The notes beneath the pieces were generated by a model. The model was given only the letters and a program-made list of their open reading frames with translations, ran no database searches and was not told the origin of the DNA. DNA of 49,980 nt from a virus, in IMG/VR virus record IMGVR_UViG_3300042731_003506, positions 1-49,980 of that record, one strand, 5' to 3'. Shown here piece after piece: positions 39,384-46,954 of this stretch. The first letter of the stretch is position 1, and each line of letters opens with the position of its first letter. A program made the translations under genes and the position numbers.

Positions 39384-39604
39384 TACAGCTCCCCATCATC
39401 ATCGCCAGATTCGTCAGCGAATGCAGGTATGGGTTCCATATCGCGCAGGGCCTCGGCTTCGTCCGCCAGGCAGCGGTCCACATATTCCTCAGCGTGCCTG
39501 CCCAGCCTGCCACACCCCCCATCATTCTCCACCCGCCTGACCGCCTCGCGCCACACGCCCCGCAGACGCCACAGCCTGGCACGCAACCTGGTGCGCTCGT
39601 TCAT
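39383..39604 (-). CDS. small helical hypothetical protein
   Basis: This 73-residue protein starts at MNERTRLRARLWRL, in an ATGA overlap with the upstream stop. The N-terminus is a strongly basic amphipathic helix and the C-terminus acidic (ADESGDDDGEL). No family recognised. It shares one base with the deoxyribosyltransferase-like gene. Confidence 0.6.
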   Translation of the reverse strand: MNERTRLRARLWRLRGVWREAVRRVENDGGCGRLGRHAEEYVDRCLADEAEALRDMEPIPAFADESGDDDGEL

Positions 39605-39927
39605 CGCGCCAGCCTTCCAAACCGACGGGTCGCATCGATAGCATACCCCCGCACCCGCAGGTTCCCGATAAAAGCCGCCCATAGCTGTGGGCTAACCCCG
39701 ACGACAAACAGGCGACGCTTGTAAGGGGTGCCGGACCCTTCCAAGCTATCCAGCTCCACCCGCTCGGCCTTGCTGATGAACAGCACATCCACCAGGGCCT
39801 GCATATGGTCCCGCGACCCCACCGTGTTCCCGCATAGCATTACGCTCCCGACACGACCTCGTGCCGGGGGCGTATACTGTATGCCAGCCACCTCGCCATC
39901 TTTCCGTACATAGTATTTCTCGCGCAC
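39601..39927 (-). CDS. hypothetical protein
   Basis: This 108-residue protein probably starts at the GTG at 39927 (VREKYYVRKDGEVAG), seven bases after AAGGAGG that lies within the upstream stop region. IQYTPPARGRVGSVMLCGN and KRRLFVVGVSPQLWAAFIG suggest a mixed alpha/beta domain. Not recognised. Confidence 0.6.
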   Translation of the reverse strand: MREKYYVRKDGEVAGIQYTPPARGRVGSVMLCGNTVGSRDHMQALVDVLFISKAERVELDSLEGSGTPYKRRLFVVGVSPQLWAAFIGNLRVRGYAIDATRRFGRLAR

Positions 39928-39929
39928 AC

Positions 39930-40355
39930 CTACACCTCCTTCAATCCGCACCCGCTACGCATGGCAGCATCGCACACCGCGCAGTTCTCCTCCGATGGTT
40001 CCAGGTTACGGGCGCACTCGGGCACCGCCTCCGACGAAGCCCCGGCCTCGCCCGCGCAGGCGCAATGCTGCTTCAAAAGCCTGGTTATAAGCTCGCCATA
40101 TTCGTCAAGGCCTTGCTCCACCATCATGAACATAACCCCCAGCGCCATCGTCACCCGCGCCTTCTCCTCGCCAGCGGGCACCCCAATGGGCTCCACCGCA
40201 GCGTTAAACGCAGCCACCGATAAGCTATGCAGCACGCCCGCAGCCAGGCCGGTGGCGTCAGCAGCCTGCTCCAGGTAATCCTTAACCGACCACCCCTCCC
40301 GGTCGCCATACTTGGCATCCACCAGTTTACCCAAGTCCTTTTCGTAACCAGCCAT
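39930..40355 (-). CDS. hypothetical protein with cysteine-rich C-terminus
   Basis: This 141-residue protein starts at MAGYEKDLGKLVDAKYG, after AAAGGAGG. The first 90 residues are helical (VTMALGVMFMMVEQGLDEYG). The end has seven cysteines (CACAG, PECARN, CAVCD, SGCG), so it may bind zinc. It is directly downstream of palindromic element copy 2, so it may be the first gene of a transcript that starts there. Not recognised. Confidence 0.65.
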   Translation of the reverse strand: MAGYEKDLGKLVDAKYGDREGWSVKDYLEQAADATGLAAGVLHSLSVAAFNAAVEPIGVPAGEEKARVTMALGVMFMMVEQGLDEYGELITRLLKQHCACAGEAGASSEAVPECARNLEPSEENCAVCDAAMRSGCGLKEV

Positions 40356-40373
40356 TCTAAACCTCCTTTCATA

Positions 40374-40514
40374 CAAAATGCCCAAAGAGCCCCCCTCCAC
40401 CCCCTCCAAATTTCGTGGGCTTGCCCACCTACTAATAGTAGGTATTATTATGGCATTTTAATATATGGTTTACAAGGTACCGGGGGGGTGGAGGGACCCT
40501 CTTTGGGCATTTTG
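40374..40514. repeat. conserved palindromic element, copy 2
   Basis: Arms CAAAATGCCCAAAGAG (40374-40389) and CTCTTTGGGCATTTTG (40499-40514) are a perfect 16-base inverted repeat. After three mismatches the stem continues with CCCTCCACCCCC (40393-40404) against 40484-40495. Inside are hairpins GTGGGCttGCCCAC (40415-40428) and CCTACTaatAGTAGG (40428-40442), ATGGCATTTT at 40450 and GGTACC at 40476. The blocks match copy 1 at 11540-11673 in order. It lies in the 268-base gap upstream of the gene at 40355; the rest of the gap shows nothing more. Confidence 0.8.
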
Positions 40515-40623
40515 CGTAAGCCCCCGAAATCGTGAGCTTTCCGATTCACACTCTCTAAAAAAACACCCCACAGCATCCCCTCCATCACTGGCACCTAAAA
40601 AGCCCTATTAAAACCCCCCACAA

Positions 40624-40962
40624 TTATCGGACCTTGCCCATTTTTACCGTCACCTGGCGAACCGGGTCGCCCGGACCGATGTCTACCTGGCGGGCCAGGT
40701 GCAGCCCTTTTCTCCCCCTGCCACGCCCTGGGAGCACTATATCAATCCAGTACACCACCCCCTCCGACAAATGCACCCCCATCCCTGGGAACTGAAAGTT
40801 CACCCACCCCGCACGTCGGCGCACCTCCCTGGGATGTGGCCCCACCGCCTCAGCCAGCATCACCGCATCCTCGATGGTGTCGCCCATTAACAGGCGCACG
40901 CGAAACTTCTGTTTCGCGTGCTTCTTTCGGTGGCGTTTACGGCCTCTCACAATCCACCCCAT
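40624..40962 (-). CDS. small basic hypothetical protein
   Basis: This 112-residue protein begins with a very basic stretch (MGWIVRGRKRHRKKHAKQ), then has a beta-rich domain (GWVNFQFPGMGVHLSEGVVY). It overlaps the DUF4031-like gene by 26 bases. A nucleic-acid contact is possible. It ends just before the gap with palindromic element copy 2. Confidence 0.65.
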   Translation of the reverse strand: MGWIVRGRKRHRKKHAKQKFRVRLLMGDTIEDAVMLAEAVGPHPREVRRRAGWVNFQFPGMGVHLSEGVVYWIDIVLPGRGRGRKGLHLARQVDIGPGDPVRQVTVKMGKVR

Positions 40963-41275
40963 TTATAGGCAGCGGCCCATATTCCGGAATACATAGTGCC
41001 TTCGCCTTTTCCAGCGGCTTGTGGCATAGGTCGACGTGCTGGTAGGGGGTGCCTCTTTCGCTTATCACCACCCGCTTCACTCCCAGGGCACGAGCGGTGC
41101 GCTCCAGCAAGTCGGCATCCTTGTGCATAAGGTGGCCCCACTCCTTGGCAGACTTGAAGCACTTGGGAGCATCTGGAAAGGCCCCGTGCATTGCCGGGTA
41201 CACATGGAGGGCCATGCCTCCCTCTTGCGCATAGGCTCTCGCTTCCCTAACCTGTTTAGTCGTGAACAGCTTCAT
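40937..41275 (-). CDS. DUF4031-like protein
   Basis: This 112-residue protein resembles DUF4031 proteins: WGHLMHKDADLLERTARALG, then GTPYQHVDLCHKPLEKAKAL, in place of the family's hLm.Dt.eELh.fA...G and hYDLtp..r..A. The function of DUF4031 is unknown; it often appears in phage genomes near small regulatory or nucleotide genes. Confidence 0.65.
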   Translation of the reverse strand: MKLFTTKQVREARAYAQEGGMALHVYPAMHGAFPDAPKCFKSAKEWGHLMHKDADLLERTARALGVKRVVISERGTPYQHVDLCHKPLEKAKALCIPEYGPLPINGVDCERP

Positions 41276-41366
41276 GACATAGCCTTCGCTGTGTCCACAG
41301 CGCAGGGTCCCGCCAGCCTCCGCAGTACCCGCAGTACCCGCACTCCCAACCTTCCGAGCTATTCAT
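41256..41366 (-). CDS. possible mini-protein with CxxCxxC
   Basis: A 36-residue frame starts MNSSEGWECGYCGYCGGW and overlaps the stop of the proline-rich mini-gene and the start of the DUF4031-like gene. CGYCGYCGG could bind a metal. The ribosome binding site is weak (GAGG). It may be no gene at all; it is listed because it fills the gap and has an overlapping start/stop. Confidence 0.3.
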   Translation of the reverse strand: MNSSEGWECGYCGYCGGWRDPALWTQRRLCHEAVHD

Positions 41367-41535
41367 CAGCCTCGTCCCTGGGAGGTGGAAGCGGAGGCGG
41401 CGACATCAGAACTGAGTATAACCTTTCGCCCCTGGCGTTTATAGGCACCCATACCACCCTGGGGGGTGGGGGCGGTGGAGGCGGACTGGGCCTGCACCTG
41501 CACCCAGGGGGTGGTGGATTAGGCTGTTTGCGCAT
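41359..41535 (-). CDS. short proline-rich protein
   Basis: This 58-residue frame begins MRKQPNPPPPGCRCRPS, has AGGAGG six bases before the ATG, and consists of two polyproline runs around VVWVPINARGERLYSVLMS. It fits the gap between two genes with proper spacing. Proline runs can bind SH3-like or other adaptor domains, but nothing more can be said. Confidence 0.5.
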   Translation of the reverse strand: MRKQPNPPPPGCRCRPSPPPPPPPPRVVWVPINARGERLYSVLMSPPPLPPPRDEADE

Positions 41536-41537
41536 AG

Positions 41538-41786
41538 CTACCTCCTGACCGGGTCGGGCTTCGGCCCGTGCTTCTTCTTGTCCGTTTTAACCTTTGTCTT
41601 CTTAACCACCTCGCATTGAGGCTCATCGCAGGTGCAGGTGGGCTTGATTTTGCCCTCGTCTGTGACCCCTGGGGCCTGTATGGTTATACGCACGCATCCA
41701 TGCAGCCACTCGGTGCGTGCCACCGCTATTCCCTCGTATCCCGTGAGCGTATCCCTAACCGTTTGTCCTAACATAATCTTCGCCAT
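41538..41786 (-). CDS. conserved-looking small phage protein
   Basis: This 82-residue protein starts at MAKIMLGQTVRDTLTGYEG, after AAGGAGGAAGG. The pattern VRDTLTGYEGIAVARTEWLHGC, which includes a Gly-Cys pair, resembles a small beta-barrel protein found in many phages and prophages and of unknown function. A CTCDEPQC cysteine group and a Lys-rich end follow. The frame is open upstream, but without a start signal. Confidence 0.65.
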   Translation of the reverse strand: MAKIMLGQTVRDTLTGYEGIAVARTEWLHGCVRITIQAPGVTDEGKIKPTCTCDEPQCEVVKKTKVKTDKKKHGPKPDPVRR

Positions 41787-41988
41787 TGCCTTCCTCCTTG
41801 TCTGCGTCCGTTTCGTCCGCATCGGGTAGCGGACACTTGCCCTGGGCAAACCTGCATATATACGGGTCGCCCTCGCCATAGTATAAACATATATCCACCT
41901 CATTCGCATCGGCATCAAGCTCCACATAATTTCTGTGGTGGCTGCATTCGGTGGCGTCGGTTATTACCACGGTGTTAACCTTCTTCAT
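41755..41988 (-). CDS. small acidic cysteine-containing protein
   Basis: This 77-residue protein starts at MKKVNTVVITDATECSHHRN, after GGGAGG. ECSHH and later CRFAQGKCP could form a zinc site. The end is very acidic (DADETDADKEEGNGED). It overlaps the downstream gene by 32 bases. Not recognised. Confidence 0.6.
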   Translation of the reverse strand: MKKVNTVVITDATECSHHRNYVELDADANEVDICLYYGEGDPYICRFAQGKCPLPDADETDADKEEGNGEDYVRTNG

Positions 41989-42017
41989 TTTGGGCCTCCC
42001 GCGCCCAGGCAGGCTGC

Positions 42018-42338
42018 TCACCGCCCATCTGCCATAATCGACAGATAAATTCTTTGAAGATCATTCGGTTTTACCTCCTCTCCCAGCAGCGTGGCTGCGG
42101 GGTCATTAACCAACACCTTCCACGCCTGCTGGCATACCTTACAGCAGCAGCATGGCAGGTATGGGTGCGACACCCTGGGCGCAATGGCGTGCTCCTCAAA
42201 GTACCAGCGCACGGTGCGCTGGGCCACCTTGAACCTAAAGTCGTGCTCGCTTGCCTGTTTGCGCAGGGCCTTCATTTCTTCTAAGGCCCAGTCGGGGGGC
42301 ACGTCCGACATGCCGTCTTTGTCGTTCCTACCCCCCAT
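42018..42338 (-). CDS. small protein with CCCC cysteine cluster
   Basis: This 106-residue protein probably starts at MGGRNDKDGMSDVPPDW; the second Met is an alternative. A helical first half (LEEMKALRKQASEHDFRFKV) is followed by LPCCCCKVCQQAW, five cysteines that could bind zinc or an iron-sulfur cluster. Function unknown. Confidence 0.55.
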   Translation of the reverse strand: MGGRNDKDGMSDVPPDWALEEMKALRKQASEHDFRFKVAQRTVRWYFEEHAIAPRVSHPYLPCCCCKVCQQAWKVLVNDPAATLLGEEVKPNDLQRIYLSIMADGR

Positions 42339-42657
42339 CGTCAGCCCCCACAGGCCCCGGCAGCGCACCCCCCGGCACGCTGGCATACGGCTCGCCAAGC
42401 ACATACACCCCGCCCTTCGGCTCGTTCAAATTGAGAACCTGCCCCTGTCGCGTCGAACCATCAGGCAGGGCATAAGGTGGCACCACCAGGAAAAGGGGCG
42501 TGTCGCCCGCGACAGCCCCCCTGTCGCAGCGATTTTGCAGGCAGTCGAAGGCAATGTACCAGCCCACCACGCAACCCATCGCCAGCACCATGCACAGCAC
42601 CTGCCATACCGTAGCCCCCCGCTTCATGTCCGCATCCGTATGTTGTATCTCGTTCAT
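42328..42657 (-). CDS. small membrane protein
   Basis: This 109-residue protein starts at MNEIQHTDADMKRG, after GGGAGG. One membrane helix (VWQVLCMVLAMGCVVGWYIA, residues 17-36) is followed by an outward- or inward-facing loop-rich tail with VYVLGEPYASVPGG. It could change the host membrane, for example against superinfection. Not recognised. Confidence 0.6.
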   Translation of the reverse strand: MNEIQHTDADMKRGATVWQVLCMVLAMGCVVGWYIAFDCLQNRCDRGAVAGDTPLFLVVPPYALPDGSTRQGQVLNLNEPKGGVYVLGEPYASVPGGALPGPVGADDGG

Positions 42658-42670
42658 AACCACCTCCCTG

Positions 42671-42952
42671 TTATTGCACCGCAGGCTTATCCCCGTGGGG
42701 ACACTCCGCAGCCCCCGCATCGCTTATGCCCACAGCATAGATATCCATAGTTATGGTCATGCCCCCGGCCCGCTGCTCGTTTTGGATATACCGCAGGCTA
42801 AACATACACCCACAGCCCAGGCATTGCAGGTGGTGGTCATCCCCAGGCCCACTACCCTGCACCAGCACCCACGAGCTTAACCTGTGCCCTTTGGCCTGGG
42901 CCTGTGCCTCCACCTGGGCCTTGTAATCCCTAACTACTTTCGCCCGGTCCAT
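42671..42952 (-). CDS. small zinc-binding-type protein
   Basis: This 93-residue protein starts at MDRAKVVRDYKAQVEAQ inside the end of the methyltransferase gene. CLGCGCMF near 51-58 and CPHGDK near 84 could make a zinc site. Overlap by 23 bases suggests that it is translated with the methyltransferase half. Not recognised. Confidence 0.6.
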   Translation of the reverse strand: MDRAKVVRDYKAQVEAQAQAKGHRLSSWVLVQGSGPGDDHHLQCLGCGCMFSLRYIQNEQRAGGMTITMDIYAVGISDAGAAECPHGDKPAVQ

Positions 42953-43496
42953 CGTCCGGCTCCAGCAGTCCCGGCAAGTCCGCCACAGGCAGCGTGGTCG
43001 GGAACACCATCTTAATCTTCCTGGGGTCCCCTTTATAGAACACCAGCAGATTCTGGTGAGCCTTGCCCAGCTTTCGACCCAGGGAGAAAGGCTTACCCGC
43101 ACGCACGGGCAGGCTGCCCACGGGCGTTATAAACACCCCCTCGTTATACAGGGGGCACCCCAGACTCTGCATTAACTTGATGGTATCGGGCACAAACCCG
43201 TGGCAGGCTCCGAATTTGCCCCGCAGCTCGCCCACTACGATGACCACGAAACGATTGTTTCGCAGTCGCGCCACCGCCCCCGCCATAGCAGCCCCAAAGC
43301 CACGCATGAATTCTTCATACGTGTCGGCATTGCTTAGGTCAGCGGGGTCCTCGCTATACCGCTCCAGGTCGTAGTATGGCGGGCAGGTAAACACCAGGTC
43401 CACCACCTTGCGGGTGTGGTACTCACCTTCGAGAACCTTATCCATTTCGGTGGCGTCGCCCACCACCCACATGGGGTCCACAAATTCCTTGCTCAT
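42930..43496 (-). CDS. DNA methyltransferase, C-terminal catalytic half
   Basis: This 188-residue protein starts at MSKEFVDPMWVVGDATEMD, after AGGAGGAGG, with an ATGA overlap to the radical SAM gene. It carries motif IV, TCPPYYDLERYS (P39, P40, Y41), followed by the conserved EDPADLSN, a VVIVVGELRGKFGACHGFV segment, then PVGSLPVRAGKPF and RKLGKAHQNLLVFYKGDP. These are exactly the later parts of phage ParB-methyltransferase proteins. It lacks the AdoMet-binding motif I, which is in the protein coded at 46004-46954. The two probably work as one split enzyme that methylates adenine or cytosine N. Confidence 0.85.
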   Translation of the reverse strand: MSKEFVDPMWVVGDATEMDKVLEGEYHTRKVVDLVFTCPPYYDLERYSEDPADLSNADTYEEFMRGFGAAMAGAVARLRNNRFVVIVVGELRGKFGACHGFVPDTIKLMQSLGCPLYNEGVFITPVGSLPVRAGKPFSLGRKLGKAHQNLLVFYKGDPRKIKMVFPTTLPVADLPGLLEPDDGPGESS

Positions 43497-45163
43497 AGCA
43501 TTGCCTCCTCCTGTTGTATGGCCTCCCGCACAGCCTCCTGCACAGGCCCCACCGCCCTGGGTGCAGGGGCAGCCACCACCGCCTTATTCGACGCCCCCCC
43601 GTGCGCCAGGTCCTTAACCGTAACCACCGCACCAGCCACGCCCAGGCGCAGGCACAGCATCTCTGCCATGTATTTGTAAGGGGTGGGCCGGAACATATTG
43701 CCCGCAATGGTCACCTCGCCTATGTGATCGCCCAAACCTATGTCGAGCTTAAACCCGGCCTTTTCAAATATATCAGCCATAACCTCAAACCTATCCCCAA
43801 ACAGGCGCACACCCATCTCCGCAGCCATGCCCACCGCCCGCAGCCTGGTCTTGAACCTGCGAATATGATCCCATGCCAGGTCGCGGGTGTCGGGCGTCCA
43901 GAAGCCCGATAACCGCCAGTCGTAGGTGTCGTCGATTATGCCCCTGCTAATGAACTGCCTGGTTATCTTAGTCCCTGGGTACAGCTTCAAGTTATTGGGG
44001 CGCACCGCCACCCCCATGCGCCCAAACCGCACCAGGTCCCGCGCCAGGCTTTCCAGGGTATCGCCGGGCAGCCCTACGATGTAGAACATGCGTGGCACCA
44101 CTTCCGAAACCCTGCACTCCTCCAAAGCCTCCTTCAGGTGGCTGGGTTGATAGGGCTTCTGCACCGCACGCCTGGCCCCCTCGTTCAGTGATTCCATGCC
44201 CAGGGCTATGTTAACAAACCCCGCTCCCTGGAGGGCAGCCATAACCCCCGGCTTGCTGGCAATGCGAATTTCGATGCCCTCTTCGACATAGAAGCGGGAG
44301 GTGGGCGGGATAAGCTCGTGCGCTTTGGCGTAGTTGATTGCTTTCAGCACCACCTGAACGGAACGGTTGTCAATAAACAGATTGTCATCCAGGAAGCAAT
44401 AATAGCCCACCCCGTGCTGCCCCAGGTTAGCGAGTTCCTCCACGATGTGGCTCATGTCCTTGCGCCTATGGTTCCGACCATGCACCGTGTGAACGCTGCA
44501 ATATGAGCAATGATATGGGCACCCCCTTGCCACCGACAGCACCCCGCGAACCCTGCCCTGGGCATTTGGGTACTCGTCCAAGTCCACCAGGTTCCAGTCC
44601 GGCACTGGCAGGCTGTTTAAGTCTTCCACGGGCAACCCCTTAATTATAGCAGGCTCCTGCATACTTTTATCGAACCGCTGCATCGCCGCAGCGAAGGCCG
44701 CCCCCGCCGCCCGCTCGCCCTCGCCCACCACCACCACCTGGGCACCAGTGCCTTCGGCCACCTGCCTGGGAGCGGTGGTGGCGTAGGCACCCCCTACCAC
44801 CAGGGGGGCCTGGACGCTTATAAAGCGTCCTAGATCGAACACGGTTTCGAAGAGGTTGCATTGCCCACCCATAAGCCCCACCACATCGAAACCTTTCAGG
44901 TTCTCTTCGAGCCACTTGAAGCAGTCCTGCATAGGCCACCCATAGTGGACATAAGGTGGTGCGTGCTTACCCGCGAACACCGGAGGGCGCACCGCTTCGC
45001 GATGCTTTTGCGGTGGCACCAGGAAGTCTTTGATAACCACATCGTGCCCACCCTTTTCCCGCAGCACCGTGCCCAGCAGCACCGCTGCATACGGCATGGG
45101 ATACAGGTCCGCCACCAGCGCATCCGTGGTGCGCCAGGGTGGTACTACCAATAATATCCGCAT
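43493..45163 (-). CDS. radical SAM enzyme with N-terminal B12-binding-like domain
   Basis: This 556-residue protein has a Rossmann-like cobalamin-binding-type domain (about 1-150: ILLVVPPWRTTDAL, VGLMGGQ, APLVVGGAYATT, VVVGEGE), then a radical SAM core with ARGCPYHCSYC (C215, C219, C222) for the 4Fe-4S cluster. DDNLFID near 259-265, LGMESLNEGARRAVQKPY and MFYIVGLPGDT follow the class B pattern. The last 120 residues, with TIAGNMFRPTPYKYMAEM, are not a family I recognise. Such enzymes methylate or rearrange unreactive carbons. It needs host AdoMet, iron-sulfur supply and perhaps cobalamin. AAAGGAGG precedes its ATG, and it lies between the methyltransferase halves. Confidence 0.85.
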   Translation of the reverse strand: MRILLVVPPWRTTDALVADLYPMPYAAVLLGTVLREKGGHDVVIKDFLVPPQKHREAVRPPVFAGKHAPPYVHYGWPMQDCFKWLEENLKGFDVVGLMGGQCNLFETVFDLGRFISVQAPLVVGGAYATTAPRQVAEGTGAQVVVVGEGERAAGAAFAAAMQRFDKSMQEPAIIKGLPVEDLNSLPVPDWNLVDLDEYPNAQGRVRGVLSVARGCPYHCSYCSVHTVHGRNHRRKDMSHIVEELANLGQHGVGYYCFLDDNLFIDNRSVQVVLKAINYAKAHELIPPTSRFYVEEGIEIRIASKPGVMAALQGAGFVNIALGMESLNEGARRAVQKPYQPSHLKEALEECRVSEVVPRMFYIVGLPGDTLESLARDLVRFGRMGVAVRPNNLKLYPGTKITRQFISRGIIDDTYDWRLSGFWTPDTRDLAWDHIRRFKTRLRAVGMAAEMGVRLFGDRFEVMADIFEKAGFKLDIGLGDHIGEVTIAGNMFRPTPYKYMAEMLCLRLGVAGAVVTVKDLAHGGASNKAVVAAPAPRAVGPVQEAVREAIQQEEAML

Positions 45164-45177
45164 GGCTGCCTCCTTTG

Positions 45178-46014
45178 CTATGCGGTGGGCCTTATGCCCA
45201 CAATCCAGAACAGGTCACCTGGTAACAGGTGCTCCACGCATTTAGCCTCGTAGTACGGGTCCAGATTGATGTCGTTGTCGCCAAGAGTATCAAAAGGCCA
45301 TTTAACTGGCTTGTCATACGGTAGTGATGCCAGTGTCAGCGTAACCACCTTGCTCCAGTATGATGGGCACCATTTGTCCAGACTCTTATGGGGGTCCTTT
45401 CCTATACATACCCCCAGGATAGGTATGTGTGCCAGCACCTTCTCCCGGTCTGTGATTGCCCCCCGTGCTGTCATTGCCCAGGCCATACCCCGCATTATAC
45501 CTGCCAGGCTTAAACCCCCACCCACCACCACCACGATGCGCTTGAACTTACCCCAAGGCAGATTCTTTATCTGGTGGGCTGTACCCTGCACCGCCATCTC
45601 GCTTTCCATGCTCATGGGCACAAACCGCCAGTAGCGTTCCTCGGCATCATCCATGGCATACTTGCGCAGGTTATTCATATAACCAGGGCGGTGCTGCACT
45701 AGGGTGGCACCAGCTTTTTCCGCAGCAGTCATTTCGGGCGTGTACCCCCCGTGCGCCGTATGCACCCGGCACGGTATGTCCAGGGCCTTGCACACCAGGC
45801 TGGTATAGTTCATCTGCGGGCTGGTCCTGCTGGCATAGGTCACAGCCCCCCTCGCCAGGTTGCCCTCGACCCCAAGCATCTTCGCGCAGGTGCGCACCTT
45901 GCCACCCCGTGCGCCACCAAAGCTGAACAAATCGTCACGCTTCATCCAATATTTGCCATCCAAACGCTGCACGGGCGTTAACGCATTGAGGTCGTTTGTG
46001 TACTTATTGCTCAC
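45178..46014 (-). CDS. PLP-dependent enzyme, ACC deaminase / cysteine desulfhydrase-like
   Basis: This 278-residue protein resembles fold type II PLP enzymes. KYWMKRDDLFSFGG followed by GGKVR (K39 as candidate Schiff-base lysine) matches the wvKRdDl...GGNKvRKlE start of ACC deaminase and D-cysteine desulfhydrase. ASRTSPQMNYTSLVCKALD is the substrate-site segment and VVVVGGGLSLAGI near 161-173 the phosphate-binding Gly loop. It starts at a GTG with GGAGG upstream, overlapping the ParB-methyltransferase half. It may make an amine or act on an amino acid attached to DNA; the substrate is unknown. Confidence 0.8.
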   Translation of the reverse strand: MSNKYTNDLNALTPVQRLDGKYWMKRDDLFSFGGARGGKVRTCAKMLGVEGNLARGAVTYASRTSPQMNYTSLVCKALDIPCRVHTAHGGYTPEMTAAEKAGATLVQHRPGYMNNLRKYAMDDAEERYWRFVPMSMESEMAVQGTAHQIKNLPWGKFKRIVVVVGGGLSLAGIMRGMAWAMTARGAITDREKVLAHIPILGVCIGKDPHKSLDKWCPSYWSKVVTLTLASLPYDKPVKWPFDTLGDNDINLDPYYEAKCVEHLLPGDLFWIVGIRPTA

Positions 46015-46954
46015 CTTGCCACCTCCGTTTCACTTCGAGCAATTGCTCGCGGTTCGCAGCGACTTGTCGCTGCGAAAGGTCCACCCCCACATACTGGAGG
46101 CCCAAGCAGGCAGCCACCACGCCCCGCACTGAGCCCCCCGCAAAGGGGTCCAGCACCACGCCCCCTGGGGGGCAGAACCAGCGGTAAACCAACTCGCACA
46201 GCACAGGATCAAAGATTGACGTCGTAACCCAGGTCTCCACGTCAGCCCCCCCAGTCTGCACCGTGCGTGCGCTGCCCAGGCTTTCCTGCACCTCTGCCCG
46301 GCCCAGCTCGCTCATGATACCCAAACCCAGCCACGCCTTCTTCCGGTCGCGCCAGTACCCCTGACGGCCGTCCAGCACGCTGAACGGGGGCACGCCAAAA
46401 TCCTGAGCTAGTCCGCCTTTGCGGACTGGGTCAGCAGAACCCGTTAGCCCACCGATCTCGCCCTGGGTGAACCCAGTCATCCGCTCCACCGCAGCCATCC
46501 CGTGCTCGTGCTCCCACCGCTCCAGTATTTGGCCCAGCTTAACCTTGTCCCATTTGGCCTCCTCACCCAGGCGGTTATCCGCCAGGCTAAACGCCTGGGC
46601 CTCCTCCTCATTTTCGAAGTCCTGGTACATGACCGGCACCAGCGTTAATCCCAGGATTAACGCTGCCTTCAGCCTGGTGTGCCCAGCCCGCACGGTGCCA
46701 TCCCTGGTGGCGACTATGGGCACCCGGAAGCCTTTGCTGCGAATCTCCTCCGCCAGCTTTGCAGCAGCCTTGTCGTTCGACCTGGGGTTATCCGCCCAGG
46801 GCACCAGCTCGCTGGGGGCCACATACACAATTTCAAGTTCGCCCAGGTCCCTGGGCTTGGCAGCCCTAAGCTCGGCCTGCTCGTTTGCTGCCTTTGCCTT
46901 GCGCTGCTGCGCTAGCAGTTCACCCACGGTTAGCCCTTTGCCTTCTTCTGCCAT
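46004..46954 (-). CDS. ParB-like domain plus methyltransferase AdoMet-binding half
   Basis: The 316-residue protein starts with a ParB/sulfiredoxin-like domain (about 40-140: ELVPWADNPRSNDKAAAKLA, DGTVRAGHTRLKAAL). The last 90 residues are the first part of a DNA methyltransferase: FDPVLCELVYRWFCPPGG, then VLDPFAGGSVRGVVAACLG (motif I, AdoMet binding) and YVGVDLSQRQVAANREQ. It then stops, where phage relatives continue in one chain to the CPPY motif. The missing part is the gene at 42930-43496. GGAGGAAGAGG precedes the ATG. Confidence 0.85.
   Translation of the reverse strand: MAEEGKGLTVGELLAQQRKAKAANEQAELRAAKPRDLGELEIVYVAPSELVPWADNPRSNDKAAAKLAEEIRSKGFRVPIVATRDGTVRAGHTRLKAALILGLTLVPVMYQDFENEEEAQAFSLADNRLGEEAKWDKVKLGQILERWEHEHGMAAVERMTGFTQGEIGGLTGSADPVRKGGLAQDFGVPPFSVLDGRQGYWRDRKKAWLGLGIMSELGRAEVQESLGSARTVQTGGADVETWVTTSIFDPVLCELVYRWFCPPGGVVLDPFAGGSVRGVVAACLGLQYVGVDLSQRQVAANREQLLEVKRRWQGEQ

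Noticed and set aside
46004-46954. Chromosome/plasmid partition protein ParB
   Set aside because: The ParB-like domain is joined to a methyltransferase segment and no ParA is present, so partition is not supported.
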